From: Alistipes sp. CAG:514
Lineage (GTDB): Bacteria; Bacteroidota; Bacteroidia; Bacteroidales; UBA932
Direction of reading: 5' to 3'
NCBI GenBank assembly: GCA_000431015.1
Contig: HF986015.1
Coordinates: forward strand, 68,273 to 103,940
Length of the DNA stretch: 35,668 nucleotides
In this document: positions 15,628 to 24,287 of the stretch, one piece after another
Numbering within the stretch: the first letter of the stretch is position 1
How the letters are laid out: each line of letters begins with the position of its first letter
The notes under the pieces: generated by a model
Told to the model about the DNA's origin: nothing
What the model saw: only the letters and a program-made list of their open reading frames with translations
The model's database searches: none
Program-made: the position numbers and the translations under genes

Positions 15628-18600
15628 TTATTCCACCTCATCCGCAAGAACATACCAGATTACCGATGATATTTCCGAATATCCCATCCGACGGTAGATG
15701 TCGGCATAACGGGCGACCTGCCGGAGGTAGCGACGGTTTCTCTCCCCGAACTTGTAGTCGATGACCGTCACCTTGCCGTCTTTGACAAGAACCCTGTCAG
15801 GACGATAGGATTCTCCGTCAGTGTCAATCAGTTCAGTCTCATTCAAGACTTCAGTGCCGTCGGCAGGGAACCACTCAGGATGTGCGGCGATTCTTTGGGC
15901 AAGAATATTCAGATACTCTTCCTCCTGGCCGGCATCGATCTCGCCCGCCTCGAAGGCGTGCCTGACGGCAGCCGGAAGATCCGACGGGACGACCACTTCG
16001 GAGAGGATCGCATGCAGCACCGTGCCGTTGAGACGGGCCTCGTTCCGTGAACCGTCGCGGAAAAAGTCGATGGAGTCAGCGCTGAATTTGAGGCGGCCAC
16101 GCTCCCTCACATCGGAGTCGCCATCCTCCTGTGCCGGGTTGAGCGGGTAGGACGGATAGCCGGGCGTCAATTCGGAGATGGTGTCCGCCTTGCGCTCCAA
16201 CCCGGAATAGTCGTACAACTCTCCCTTGGAGAACACGGTGCTCTCGTCCGATTCTTCATTAGTGAATCCCAATGCGTTACCGTGACAGTAGAGATAGGCG
16301 TACAGGATCTGCGAGAAGTCGGAAAAGTCCACCGGGAGGGCTTCGACCTCCGCCCCGCCAGAAGCTTCGTCCGCACAGACGGGCACGAGGGCGTCAGCGA
16401 TCTTCGCCGGCGGATCCGCCGCTATGACAGTCAGGCCTTTGACAGCCCTGGTCAAGGCCACGTAGAACGTGTTGATGTTGTCCACAAACTGAAACTGAAG
16501 CTCCTTCTGACTGCCATCCCTGAACAGGGAGTCCTCGTTCTCCGGCTTCCTCAGCCTTACGTTATAGACCCCGTCGGCGACACCCTCAAGCTCGGTCCCC
16601 TCAACCGAAGGACGAGTCCAGTGCTCTTCCGGACGGAAAAGCCCGATCTCCTCGGCAAATGGAAAGATAACATGATGGAACTCAAGCCCTTTCGACTTGT
16701 GAATCGTCATAACCCTGACCGATTCCGGATCCGACGGCGAGCTGATCTTCGGATCGGCCTCCTGCCAAGCCTTAAGGAAGCCGTCTACCGCATTGCCGTT
16801 GACAGCCACATAATCCTGCACAAAATCCATCAAGGCCTGGACGTACTGCGTCTCGGACTCGAACAGCTCAGGCTCCCTGCCCTTCAGAATGCGCAGAAGC
16901 TGCTCGCAAAGGTCGGACAAAGACAGACAGGACAGTCCGCCCACATCGATGTCCAGCTCTCCGGCAAGGAAGGAGCCGATCGTGTCATCCTCATTCCCCA
17001 CAGAGGAGAGGAGCGACACCACCTGACGGGCCACAGCCGAGGACTTCAGATGCAGGGAATCGTCCGAGATCACACTCACCCCGTTGTCCATCAAGTACAT
17101 GGCCACGTCAGACCCATGCCGGTTGCTCCTCACCAGCACAGTGATCTCCCCGTATCTCGCCCCTGCCTCGTGAACCCGGTTCACGGTGTCCAGTATCCTC
17201 GGCATCTCCTCGTCCTTGTCGCAGAAGACAACCTCGACGCTTCCTTCCGAGGAGTCCTTCGACCTCACCAGCTGGCCCGCGTCCGAGTATATCTCATGAA
17301 CACTGAAACCCGACCCGCCGCCAATCATACCATCGAGGGTCAATGAGGAATATTCAAAAAATCCATTGTTGAATTCGACTATATTCCTGAGACTCCGGTA
17401 GTTGCTGTCCAGTGTCTCCACCCGGCAGCTCTGGAACTCACTCTGCACCTCACGCGCCATCATCCTCCAGTCGGATCCTCGCCAGCGGTAGATGCTCTGC
17501 TTCACGTCACCGACAAGAAGATTCTCCTTCCCCTGCGCCACGCTGTTCTCGATCAGCGGCCGGAAATTGTCCCACTGGATCCTGGAAGTGTCCTGGAACT
17601 CGTCCAGCAGGAAGTGTTCGAAACGGACACCAAGCTTCTCATAGATGAAAGGCGCGTCGGTGCCGTCGATGATGTTCCTGAGGATCACGTTGGAGTCATC
17701 AATGCTCAGGACATTCTTCTCCTTCATCAAGGCCCGGAACTCTCTCTCCAGATCCCCGGCGATTCCCAATTCATTCAGGATCAACAAGATCTTCGAAGCA
17801 GTGGAATAAACCTTGTACCTCTCAAGGAACAGTCCGCAGTAGCGCCGGAGAAGCGGCGCCAGTCTGCCCTGCGACGGCTCGAACCTCTTTATGTCGGCCT
17901 TCCTGAACCACTTGCCGAGATCCTCACAGTTTCTGAATATGGTCGCGGACGGGTAGGCCGGCTCATCCTTCGGACCCGAGGCGGCGCAGGCAAAGACCGA
18001 ACTGAAGCACTTGCGCGAGAAATCCTCATTCGACAGACCCTCCTCGGAGGCGGCGTCCACAAAAGCCTTGGCGGCGGCACGCACATCCCTCCCGAAGGAA
18101 ACCATCACCTCCGAAAGCCCTTTCTTCATCCTCGAAAGGTTCTCTTTTGAATATTCCTTCTCCTCGTCAATGCCATATTCCTCGACCGCGGCCCTGTGCT
18201 CGTCGGACTTAAGAGTCATCGCCACATCCTTCAGATTTCTCTCAAGATTGTACCGCCGGCCTTTCTCCAGATCCTCCATCACGCTCTGTGTCAGCCATCC
18301 AAGCAATTCCTTCCTGTCCTCGGAAAGGGAATCCAGAACCCTGTCCACACTCTCGGACACCAGGGACTCCTTGTCCAGCTCCACCTGATAGGTCGCGAAC
18401 TGGCCGATCTCCCTTGAGAAAGCCTTGAGGGTCTGCTGGAAGAAGCGGTCGATCGTGCTGACGGCGAACGCTCCGTAGTCGTGCAGGATGTCGCACAGGA
18501 CGGTCTCCGACCTGCGCCTTAACGCGTCCTCCGTCTCGAAGGATCCGACAAGTTCCTCATAATAAGGCGAATCCTTCGGTGAGGTCGCCAGCAGATGCAA

Positions 18601-18771
18601 CTCTTTCAGGATTCTGCTCTTCATCTCGTCCGTGGCCTTGTTGGTGAAGGTCACGGCAAGGATGTGCCTGTAGGACCATCTTTCCTCGTCCGTAAGCAGA
18701 AGCCTTATGTATGTCTTGGCCAGATTGAAGGTCTTACCCGAACCGGCCGACGCTTTCATTATCCTGATCAT
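15628..18771 (-). CDS. AddA-like UvrD-family helicase/nuclease
   Basis: A 1047-residue UvrD/RecB-type protein. Walker A ASAGSGKT lies at residues 7-14, AVTFTNKATDEMKSRIL follows, DEFQDTSRIQW (motif II) is near 390, and GDVKQSIYRWRGSDW, VMTIHKSKGLEF and FYVALTRAVKGL are later motifs. The last about 150 residues form a RecB-type PD-(D/E)XK nuclease: GTVLHAIL near 914 and DRVLVKDGKVTVIDYKF near 1000. With AddB it should unwind and resect double-strand breaks up to Chi sites for RecA. The ATG at 18771 overlaps the upstream TGA as ATGA, so I prefer it to the in-frame TTG at 18780. It is the second gene of the pair. Confidence 0.92.
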   Translation of the reverse strand: MIRIMKASAGSGKTFNLAKTYIRLLLTDEERWSYRHILAVTFTNKATDEMKSRILKELHLLATSPKDSPYYEELVGSFETEDALRRRSETVLCDILHDYGAFAVSTIDRFFQQTLKAFSREIGQFATYQVELDKESLVSESVDRVLDSLSEDRKELLGWLTQSVMEDLEKGRRYNLERNLKDVAMTLKSDEHRAAVEEYGIDEEKEYSKENLSRMKKGLSEVMVSFGRDVRAAAKAFVDAASEEGLSNEDFSRKCFSSVFACAASGPKDEPAYPSATIFRNCEDLGKWFRKADIKRFEPSQGRLAPLLRRYCGLFLERYKVYSTASKILLILNELGIAGDLEREFRALMKEKNVLSIDDSNVILRNIIDGTDAPFIYEKLGVRFEHFLLDEFQDTSRIQWDNFRPLIENSVAQGKENLLVGDVKQSIYRWRGSDWRMMAREVQSEFQSCRVETLDSNYRSLRNIVEFNNGFFEYSSLTLDGMIGGGSGFSVHEIYSDAGQLVRSKDSSEGSVEVVFCDKDEEMPRILDTVNRVHEAGARYGEITVLVRSNRHGSDVAMYLMDNGVSVISDDSLHLKSSAVARQVVSLLSSVGNEDDTIGSFLAGELDIDVGGLSCLSLSDLCEQLLRILKGREPELFESETQYVQALMDFVQDYVAVNGNAVDGFLKAWQEADPKISSPSDPESVRVMTIHKSKGLEFHHVIFPFAEEIGLFRPEEHWTRPSVEGTELEGVADGVYNVRLRKPENEDSLFRDGSQKELQFQFVDNINTFYVALTRAVKGLTVIAADPPAKIADALVPVCADEASGGAEVEALPVDFSDFSQILYAYLYCHGNALGFTNEESDESTVFSKGELYDYSGLERKADTISELTPGYPSYPLNPAQEDGDSDVRERGRLKFSADSIDFFRDGSRNEARLNGTVLHAILSEVVVPSDLPAAVRHAFEAGEIDAGQEEEYLNILAQRIAAHPEWFPADGTEVLNETELIDTDGESYRPDRVLVKDGKVTVIDYKFGERNRRYLRQVARYADIYRRMGYSEISSVIWYVLADEVE

Positions 18772-21617
18772 CTTCCGCAAATCATTCTAAAGTCACACAA
18801 TGAGCAGGTTTTCTCCTCGGCAGTGCGCCTGAAAGGAATCTCTACCGAGGCTATCTCCGCGAGAAGTCCGTGGAGCCTTTCCTCTGTAAGGTTCATAAAG
18901 GTCTCGCTGACAGGAACTTCCTTGACCTGCTCCGTGAACAGGTTGGCGGGAGGATAGATGACATTGACCATCCTCTGCCCATTGAAGAGTCCGGACTCCC
19001 GGCAGAACACATCGTAGAGATAGAGTTGCAGGGCGATCTTCGGCCTTCCCTCGTTCACGGGGCCGAACAGGGCATCGACAACCGCCTCCGCGTTCCCGTC
19101 GCTGATGTTGACATCCTTGTCCTCCACCCTGCCCGTCTTGTAGTCGATGATGCGGATCTCTCCCGGGCGCAGGCTGTCCATCCTGTCCACGTACCCGACG
19201 AAACGAAACCCGTCGATCTCCCGCTCGAACTTTTTCTCCAGCCCAAGGATCTCGAAGCCGTCCGATCCGGATGACCTCAAAAGTTCCCGGTCCCTCTTCA
19301 AGGTCTTGACAACATATTCCACAATCACATCCTCAACGACCAGGTCGCGTCCTGTAACCTCAAGGGAATGAAGCTGTTCTAGGATCAGCGCACGCACAAT
19401 GCCCTTGATGGCGGATGTCTTGCCGAGGAGCGAGGAAAGATACTCACAAGTGACAACCTTACCTCCCGCCATCTCCTCCGAATAGAGCTTCTGCATCGTA
19501 CCGTGGAACACGTTTCCCAACATGCCGGCATCCAGATCCTCCGACACCTCGTCGCGCTTCCGGAGCCTTTTGACCGTGGCATAGTAGAACCTGGCCGGAC
19601 AGTCGAGGTAATTCTTCAGCGCCGAGGCTGAAAGGTTCGTCCGCCTTATGGCCTCGACATCCTCCGCCGTCTTGGCGATCTCCTTCGGGGAGAAGTCCCC
19701 GGACGCGTTCGCCTTGACAAAACTCCGCTTTATAGGCAGATTAAAGTGATACTCAAGCTGTTTGATGTAGCGGCTCTCCTCCCCGTTCTTCATTCCCTCT
19801 GTTCTGGAATCATACACCAGGGTCACTTTCTCCGTCCTCTGGATCAGCCTGTAGAAATAGTACGCCCAGACCGCGTCCTGGAACTCGTAGGTAGGCAGGC
19901 CGAAGCCCTTTCGCAGCTCCGGCGGGATGAAGGACGAGCTGACGCTCCGCCGCGGAAACATGCCCTCATTGCATGACAGGATCATCACCTGGCTGAAGTC
20001 CAAGGCCCTTGTCTCCAGCGGCCCCATGATCTGAAGACCTTTCAGCGGCTCTCCGTTGAAAGGGATCGAGACAGGAGCGAGCAACTGGTCCAGAAGCCTG
20101 ACATAAGTCATCGGCAGGATCTCAAGACCGACCGCCTGGAGCTGGCTGACAGCGCTGTAGGCCGCCTTGGCGAACTCCAGCTCGATCGCCATGGACGAAT
20201 CCTCCGCCAATCTCGGGGCGAGTCCCTTGACAAGTGTCTTCTGATAGTCAGCGAAAGCACGGATCTGCTCCCCGGAAGTCGATTTCGGATCCGTCACCGC
20301 CGGCCTGAACAACAGGTCGAAGAGCGGAATCCCGGCGAGATCCTCCTGCGGGATGTAGTACTTCATGTCTTCCTTGATCCTCTTGATCCTGTCCCGCACC
20401 GCCTTGTCGCCAAAAGTGACTTTTCTGAATATGCCCGAAGAGAACAGGGACCAGACCTGGCTGTGGTAGTAGTACCATTTCCCGTCCTTCTGCCTCAGGT
20501 GCATCTGCATCGCGCCCACAAGGGTCAGAAAATCGAAGAACGCGCTGCTCTTCATAGGATAGCCCATCGTGACATTGATGTCCCTGATCTCTTCCGGAAT
20601 GGAGTTCAGCACCGGAATCAGCAACGACTCGTCCGGCAGCACCACGGCGCAGCGCTCATCCTTCACCACCGACGGAATCAGTTTAGCCTGCCCCACAGAC
20701 GACGGCACGCTGATCACCTCGACCTCCGGAGTCTTCAGTCCATCGGGATCCAACTCGAAAGCCTGCGGGAAGTCCTTGACATTCCGCGACATGAAGAACG
20801 AAGACTTGTTGAGCGGATTCTTCACCATCGCGCCGGAGTAGTCCCAGCAGAACTCCGCCAGCCCGGCGTCACGCATCCGCCGCATGACCTTTTTCTCGCA
20901 CTCGTTGAGAGCGTTGAGACCCACGAAGACATATCCCTCAACCCCTTCGAAGGCGGCGCCCATCACATCAACCGCCGATTCCGTGTCCAGCCGCGCCGCG
21001 AGACCGCGGTAGACCATCCCCTCGTAGGCGAGTCCCTTGCCGGACAGTCTTTCCCTGAAATTGTTGTAGAGCGGTAAAAGAATATTCCAAATCTGCAGGA
21101 AGCGCTCCTTCACGTTCGGGTTGTCGGAGTTCAGATCCACCGTCAGCCGCCCCTCGCTGCGGAAATGGCTGACGAAGCTCTCGACCGCCTTCCTCTGATT
21201 CTCCGTAAGGTATGAATATGAATCCTGTATCTCCTTGAACTCCGACACGTTGGCGAACAACCTCACCGGATCGACAAGGTACTTGTCCACGTCATCGTAA
21301 TCCCCCAGGATCACATCTCCCCAGAAGATGAACTCGTCCAGAGTCTCGTGCTTCGGGTTCAGGGCCTTGTAGCATTCGTAGAGTTCCAGCAGCAGAGTCA
21401 CCCTGTCCGCGGGTTTGCTTCCCGAGATTCTGAAAAAGAAATCGTTGATGGTCAGCATCTTCGGAGCCACGATCGGGATTCCGCCCTCCTTCACGGCCTC
21501 GCCGAGGTACTTCGTGAAGAAGACCTGGCTGCGCCTGTTGGGAAAAATGAAGCAGGTCCCTGAGATCCCGCCCCGCGCCATATAGTGATCGGCCACCTGC
21601 TTGAGAAATGGAGTCAT
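18768..21617 (-). CDS. AddB-like PD-(D/E)XK nuclease subunit
   Basis: About 949 residues. The N-terminus (GTCFIFPNRRSQVFFTKYLGE) is the degenerate helicase-like domain; no Walker A is visible, so it probably does not hydrolyse ATP. The C-terminal nuclease has ASALKNYLDCPARFYY near 665, GNVFHGTMQKLY, GYVDRMDSL and IIDYKTG near 820. Cys in LDCPARF and the final CSLCDFRMIC supply four cysteines for the [4Fe-4S] 'iron staple' known from AddB. It partners AddA in break resection. I chose the ATG at 21617 because the frame is open far upstream but that part lacks homology and lies antisense to the rubrerythrin gene. The stop overlaps the addA start. Confidence 0.9.
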   Translation of the reverse strand: MTPFLKQVADHYMARGGISGTCFIFPNRRSQVFFTKYLGEAVKEGGIPIVAPKMLTINDFFFRISGSKPADRVTLLLELYECYKALNPKHETLDEFIFWGDVILGDYDDVDKYLVDPVRLFANVSEFKEIQDSYSYLTENQRKAVESFVSHFRSEGRLTVDLNSDNPNVKERFLQIWNILLPLYNNFRERLSGKGLAYEGMVYRGLAARLDTESAVDVMGAAFEGVEGYVFVGLNALNECEKKVMRRMRDAGLAEFCWDYSGAMVKNPLNKSSFFMSRNVKDFPQAFELDPDGLKTPEVEVISVPSSVGQAKLIPSVVKDERCAVVLPDESLLIPVLNSIPEEIRDINVTMGYPMKSSAFFDFLTLVGAMQMHLRQKDGKWYYYHSQVWSLFSSGIFRKVTFGDKAVRDRIKRIKEDMKYYIPQEDLAGIPLFDLLFRPAVTDPKSTSGEQIRAFADYQKTLVKGLAPRLAEDSSMAIELEFAKAAYSAVSQLQAVGLEILPMTYVRLLDQLLAPVSIPFNGEPLKGLQIMGPLETRALDFSQVMILSCNEGMFPRRSVSSSFIPPELRKGFGLPTYEFQDAVWAYYFYRLIQRTEKVTLVYDSRTEGMKNGEESRYIKQLEYHFNLPIKRSFVKANASGDFSPKEIAKTAEDVEAIRRTNLSASALKNYLDCPARFYYATVKRLRKRDEVSEDLDAGMLGNVFHGTMQKLYSEEMAGGKVVTCEYLSSLLGKTSAIKGIVRALILEQLHSLEVTGRDLVVEDVIVEYVVKTLKRDRELLRSSGSDGFEILGLEKKFEREIDGFRFVGYVDRMDSLRPGEIRIIDYKTGRVEDKDVNISDGNAEAVVDALFGPVNEGRPKIALQLYLYDVFCRESGLFNGQRMVNVIYPPANLFTEQVKEVPVSETFMNLTEERLHGLLAEIASVEIPFRRTAEEKTCSLCDFRMICGR

Positions 21618-21658
21618 GTCGGTTGTTTTGACGAATATACTACTTTTTCTTTTTGCGT

Positions 21659-21666
21659 CAAAGATA
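21659..21666 (-). promoter_or_regulatory. -7 element of the addB-addA operon
   Basis: On the minus strand TATCTTTG is an exact TAnnTTTG match 42 bases upstream of the addB ATG. No good TTTG lies at the expected -33 distance. A small GGCAC/GTGCC hairpin sits directly upstream (21667-21681). Confidence 0.5.
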
Positions 21667-21749
21667 GGCACCCTTTGTGCCATAATGTAGCACATTCTGC
21701 GGTAATATTCAAAATTTTTCAATTTTTTACCAATTTTTAATAATTCTAT

Positions 21750-21780
21750 TTTGAAAATTGAAAATAAGGTGTTACCTTTG
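21750..21780 (+). promoter_or_regulatory. Bacteroidota-type promoter for rubrerythrin
   Basis: TTTG (21750-21753), a 19-base spacer and TACCTTTG (21773-21780) fit the phylum consensus exactly and lie in a very AT-rich divergent intergenic region. Transcription should start near 21787, giving a leader of about 45 nt. Confidence 0.75.
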
Positions 21781-21833
21781 CAATAGGAAATGACATTACT
21801 CATTAATTTTGTTTGACTTAAAAAGATATTATC

Positions 21834-22391
21834 ATGAAAAAGAAATTTAGATGTTTGGTTTGCGGTTATGTTTACGAAGGCGAGAATCCTCCTGCAGAGT
21901 GTCCACAGTGCCATGCTCCGGCGAGCAAGTTTGTCGAGATCAAGGACGAGGACGGCAAGCCTCAGTGGGCTTGCGAGCACCACATCGGTGACGGCAAGGT
22001 AGAGGATCAGGAAGTTCTCCAGGGACTGAAGGATCATTTCAACGGAGAGTGCAGCGAAGTGGGCATGTACCTCGCCATGAGCCGCCAGGCCGAGCGTGAG
22101 GGCTATCCGGAGATCGCCGAGGCCTTCAAGAGGTACGCATTCGAGGAGGCTGAGCACGCATCAAAGTTCGCCGAGCTTCTCGGAGACGTTGTGTGGGACA
22201 CCAAGACCAACCTTGAGAAGCGCTACCAGGCTGAGGCCGGAGCGTGCGAGGGCAAGCTCGCCATCGCCACAAGGGCCAAGCAGCTGGGCTACGACGCCAT
22301 CCACGACACCGTTCACGAGATGGCCAAGGACGAGGCCCGTCACGGAGCCGGCTTCTACGGACTCTACACCCGCTTCTTCGGCAAGAAATAA
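21834..22391 (+). CDS. Reverse rubrerythrin (rubredoxin domain first)
   Basis: A 185-residue cytoplasmic protein. Residues 1-50 are a rubredoxin-type iron site with CLVCG (Cys7, Cys10) and CPQC (Cys23, Cys26). Residues 55-185 form a ferritin-like four-helix diiron domain with GECSEVGMYLAMSRQAE, EEAEHASKF and AKDEARHGAGF supplying Glu and His ligands. In classical rubrerythrins the rubredoxin domain is C-terminal; here it is N-terminal, as in 'reverse' rubrerythrins that act as NADH-dependent peroxide reductases in anaerobes. It is monocistronic, with its own strong promoter and terminator, and likely protects against peroxide and oxygen exposure. Its codons are among the most strongly GC-ending here, hinting at high expression. 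Confidence 0.94.
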   Translation: MKKKFRCLVCGYVYEGENPPAECPQCHAPASKFVEIKDEDGKPQWACEHHIGDGKVEDQEVLQGLKDHFNGECSEVGMYLAMSRQAEREGYPEIAEAFKRYAFEEAEHASKFAELLGDVVWDTKTNLEKRYQAEAGACEGKLAIATRAKQLGYDAIHDTVHEMAKDEARHGAGFYGLYTRFFGKK

Positions 22392-22415
22392 TCGCCTTTG
22401 AAAGACATTCAACTA

Positions 22416-22456
22416 CAGGCACCCCCGGGCAATGCGCCCAGGGGTGCCTGTTTTTT
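22416..22456 (+). terminator. Intrinsic terminator after rubrerythrin
   Basis: CAGGCACCCC pairs with GGGGTGCCTG, with a further small GGGC/GCCC stem above it, followed by TTTTTT. It begins 24 bases after the stop codon. Confidence 0.9.
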
Positions 22457-22585
22457 GGGAAGTCCGCCAACCGGACATCGGTCAGTGGCACTTTCATGTC
22501 AAACTCACAATGAGGAGCTGCAAGGAAAAAACATCTGCGTTCCCGTCATCGGCAGGAGCGGTATCTCCAATTTTTGTTCCTCCGG

Positions 22586-23038
22586 CTACAGATCTTCGTC
22601 GGTTAGGCCGAAGTGTTCGGCGATGTCATCCGGAATGTCGCCCAGGCCGTTGCAGTAGTCGATCTCGTCCCATGCGTCCTCCATTGCTCTGCGTTCCTTC
22701 TTGGTCGGGCGGCCGGCACCGGGATCACGGCGGAGGAAGAAGGTTTCTACGGGAGCCTTGAGTTTGTCAAGCTCGGACTGAGGGGTAAGGTTCTCGGCAT
22801 AATCGGGAACGAGTTTCGCACCGAGGCGGTGATCTGTCAACTGCTTGATTCTGTAGGAGTACTGCACGGAACCTTTGCGGATCTCGACGACCTCACCCAC
22901 CTTCAGCATCCTGGAAGGTTTGGCATTCACGCCACCGATCTTCACCTTGCCTCCCTTACAGGCGTCAGTGGCCTCTGTCCTGGTCTTGAAAACCCTGATG
23001 GCCCAGAGGACTTTGTCGATTCTCTCTGTGTCCGCCAT
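22586..23038 (-). CDS. hslR: S4-domain RNA-binding protein, Hsp15-like
   Basis: A 150-residue protein. The N-terminal about 60 residues are an S4 RNA-binding domain (RIDKVLWAIRVFKTRTEATDAC, GKVKIGGVNAKPSRMLKVGE). A basic/acidic tail follows with RRDPGAGRPTKKERR, typical of Hsp15/HslR. In E. coli, Hsp15 binds stalled 50S subunits carrying nascent chain-tRNA and helps recycle them. It starts two bases after the stop of the isomerase-like gene, so both are probably one transcript. No clear terminator follows. Confidence 0.88.
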   Translation of the reverse strand: MADTERIDKVLWAIRVFKTRTEATDACKGGKVKIGGVNAKPSRMLKVGEVVEIRKGSVQYSYRIKQLTDHRLGAKLVPDYAENLTPQSELDKLKAPVETFFLRRDPGAGRPTKKERRAMEDAWDEIDYCNGLGDIPDDIAEHFGLTDEDL

Positions 23039-23040
23039 AA

Positions 23041-24081
23041 TCAGCTATGCCATTCACGGACATGGGGATCCGGTGCCTGGGCCTCTTCAATGGAGTCAGG
23101 CTCGACCTCTTGATTGGTGTAGGAATCCCGGATCAGACGCTTCTCCACAAGCGCCTCCAGCAGAACCGTTTCCCGGGCTGACGGCATGAGACAGAAGTCG
23201 TTAAGCTCGGACGGCACAAGGATCGAATGTCCGGACTTCAACGTGTAGGACTCCATGCTCTTCCCTCCTTTCCCATCCTCGACGGGAACCTGGATCACCG
23301 CCTCGCCGGAAACGCAGAAATAGACCGCGAAACAGCCCGGCTGATCAGAGAATATGTGAAGGCCGTCCTTAAGGTCAAGCCTTGTCACCACGAACTCCGG
23401 ACAGGAAGCCAGCTTGTCTCCGGTGACCGGCTCAGGTACGAGTTTCCGGAAATCGATGAGGTCAAAGGCTTCCTCAAGCAGAAGTTCCTCGGAATCAGGT
23501 AGCTCCACGCCCCAGTTGTGAAGATTGAAAGCGAGTTCCGAACATTCGGCGATCTCTACTATCCTAAGGCCGGGGCCAGCCGCGAAGACAGTCCCTGGGT
23601 TGATCAGGAAAGCCTCGCCGGCGCGCGGACGGACAATGTTCATGACTTCCCTGACAGAGCCTTCCTGACATCTGGTGTAAAACTCCGACGGATCCACATC
23701 GCGGTTGAAGCCAAGCATCAGCTCAGAATCAGGTCTGGCCTCCAGTATGTACCAGAGCGCGGTCTTGCCGAACGAGTCGTACCTTTCAGCGGCAATCTCA
23801 TCCGACGCGTTCATCTGAAGCGGCTGCCAGCCGGTGACATCCATCACCTTCACCATCACAGGGAACTGCAATCCGTAAAACTCGAACACATCGTCGCCTA
23901 CCACCCTTTCCAGATAAGTCCCCATCAGCTCGCTCAAGGTGTTGCCCCCGAACCAGCCGTTATCGACCATCGAATCCTTGAATCCAAGATCCGCCACCTG
24001 ATAGCTGACGTGTCCCCAAGGCACATCCGCCCCCTCGTCCACAAATCTCAACGGGTATAGTTTCCTATTGTCTGTCTCCAT
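23041..24081 (-). CDS. Phosphomannose-isomerase-like cupin protein lacking metal ligands (predicted pseudoenzyme)
   Basis: A 346-residue protein with the type I mannose-6-phosphate isomerase fold: LYPLRF opening, LSELMGTYLERVVG, GLQFPVMVKVMD, the Q-H block, SFGKT-WYIL, GEAFLINPGT-AAGPGL and a C-terminal cupin-like region. Active enzymes bind Zn2+ through Gln, His, Glu, His. Here Gln89 remains, but the expected QVHP His is Asn91, the Glu of GKTE is Ala108, and the His of GT-HAIG is Phe166. The arginine-rich active-site loop after YDW is also missing. Fold kept, catalysis probably lost; a sugar-binding or regulatory role is possible but unproven. The ATG at 24081 gives the family start; hslR follows after two bases. 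Confidence 0.85.
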   Translation of the reverse strand: METDNRKLYPLRFVDEGADVPWGHVSYQVADLGFKDSMVDNGWFGGNTLSELMGTYLERVVGDDVFEFYGLQFPVMVKVMDVTGWQPLQMNASDEIAAERYDSFGKTALWYILEARPDSELMLGFNRDVDPSEFYTRCQEGSVREVMNIVRPRAGEAFLINPGTVFAAGPGLRIVEIAECSELAFNLHNWGVELPDSEELLLEEAFDLIDFRKLVPEPVTGDKLASCPEFVVTRLDLKDGLHIFSDQPGCFAVYFCVSGEAVIQVPVEDGKGGKSMESYTLKSGHSILVPSELNDFCLMPSARETVLLEALVEKRLIRDSYTNQEVEPDSIEEAQAPDPHVREWHS

Positions 24082-24108
24082 GTTCCTGACTAAATTGTTA
24101 CTAAACTT

Positions 24109-24141
24109 CAAACTTACACAAAAAACCGCAATTCCCGCAAC
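24109..24141 (-). promoter_or_regulatory. Probable promoter of the isomerase-like gene and hslR
   Basis: On the minus strand GTTG (24141-24138), a 21-base spacer and TAAGTTTG (24116-24109). The -7 element matches the consensus exactly; the -33 element matches in three of four bases. It lies 28 bases before the chosen ATG, supporting that start. Confidence 0.5.
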
Positions 24142-24226
24142 ACTCGCCATAAGAAATTCTGATTTTAGCAATCCTACAAAAATTACCAACTATTCTTTTA
24201 TTCTTTAACGCTTATTATGCTTCAGG

Positions 24227-24252
24227 CCGGGCAGCCTTCACAGGTTGTCCGG
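24227..24252 (-). terminator. Hairpin after the PspC/PadR operon, possible terminator
   Basis: CCGGGCAGCC and GGTTGTCCGG form a 10-bp stem with two G-T wobbles and a six-base loop, 36 bases past the last gene of the operon. No T run follows on the minus strand, so a terminator function is uncertain. Confidence 0.35.
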
Positions 24253-24287
24253 TCCGACTCACATTATCAATATTAAACTTATGGGTT

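Noticed and set aside
16282..17346. A 354-codon plus-strand frame inside the AddA-like gene
   Set aside because: Antisense to conserved helicase motifs, with no promoter or recognisable domain.
21618..22157. A 180-residue N-terminal extension of the AddB-like protein
   Set aside because: The frame is open, but this part runs antisense through the rubrerythrin gene and both divergent promoters, and the family start matches the ATG at 21617.
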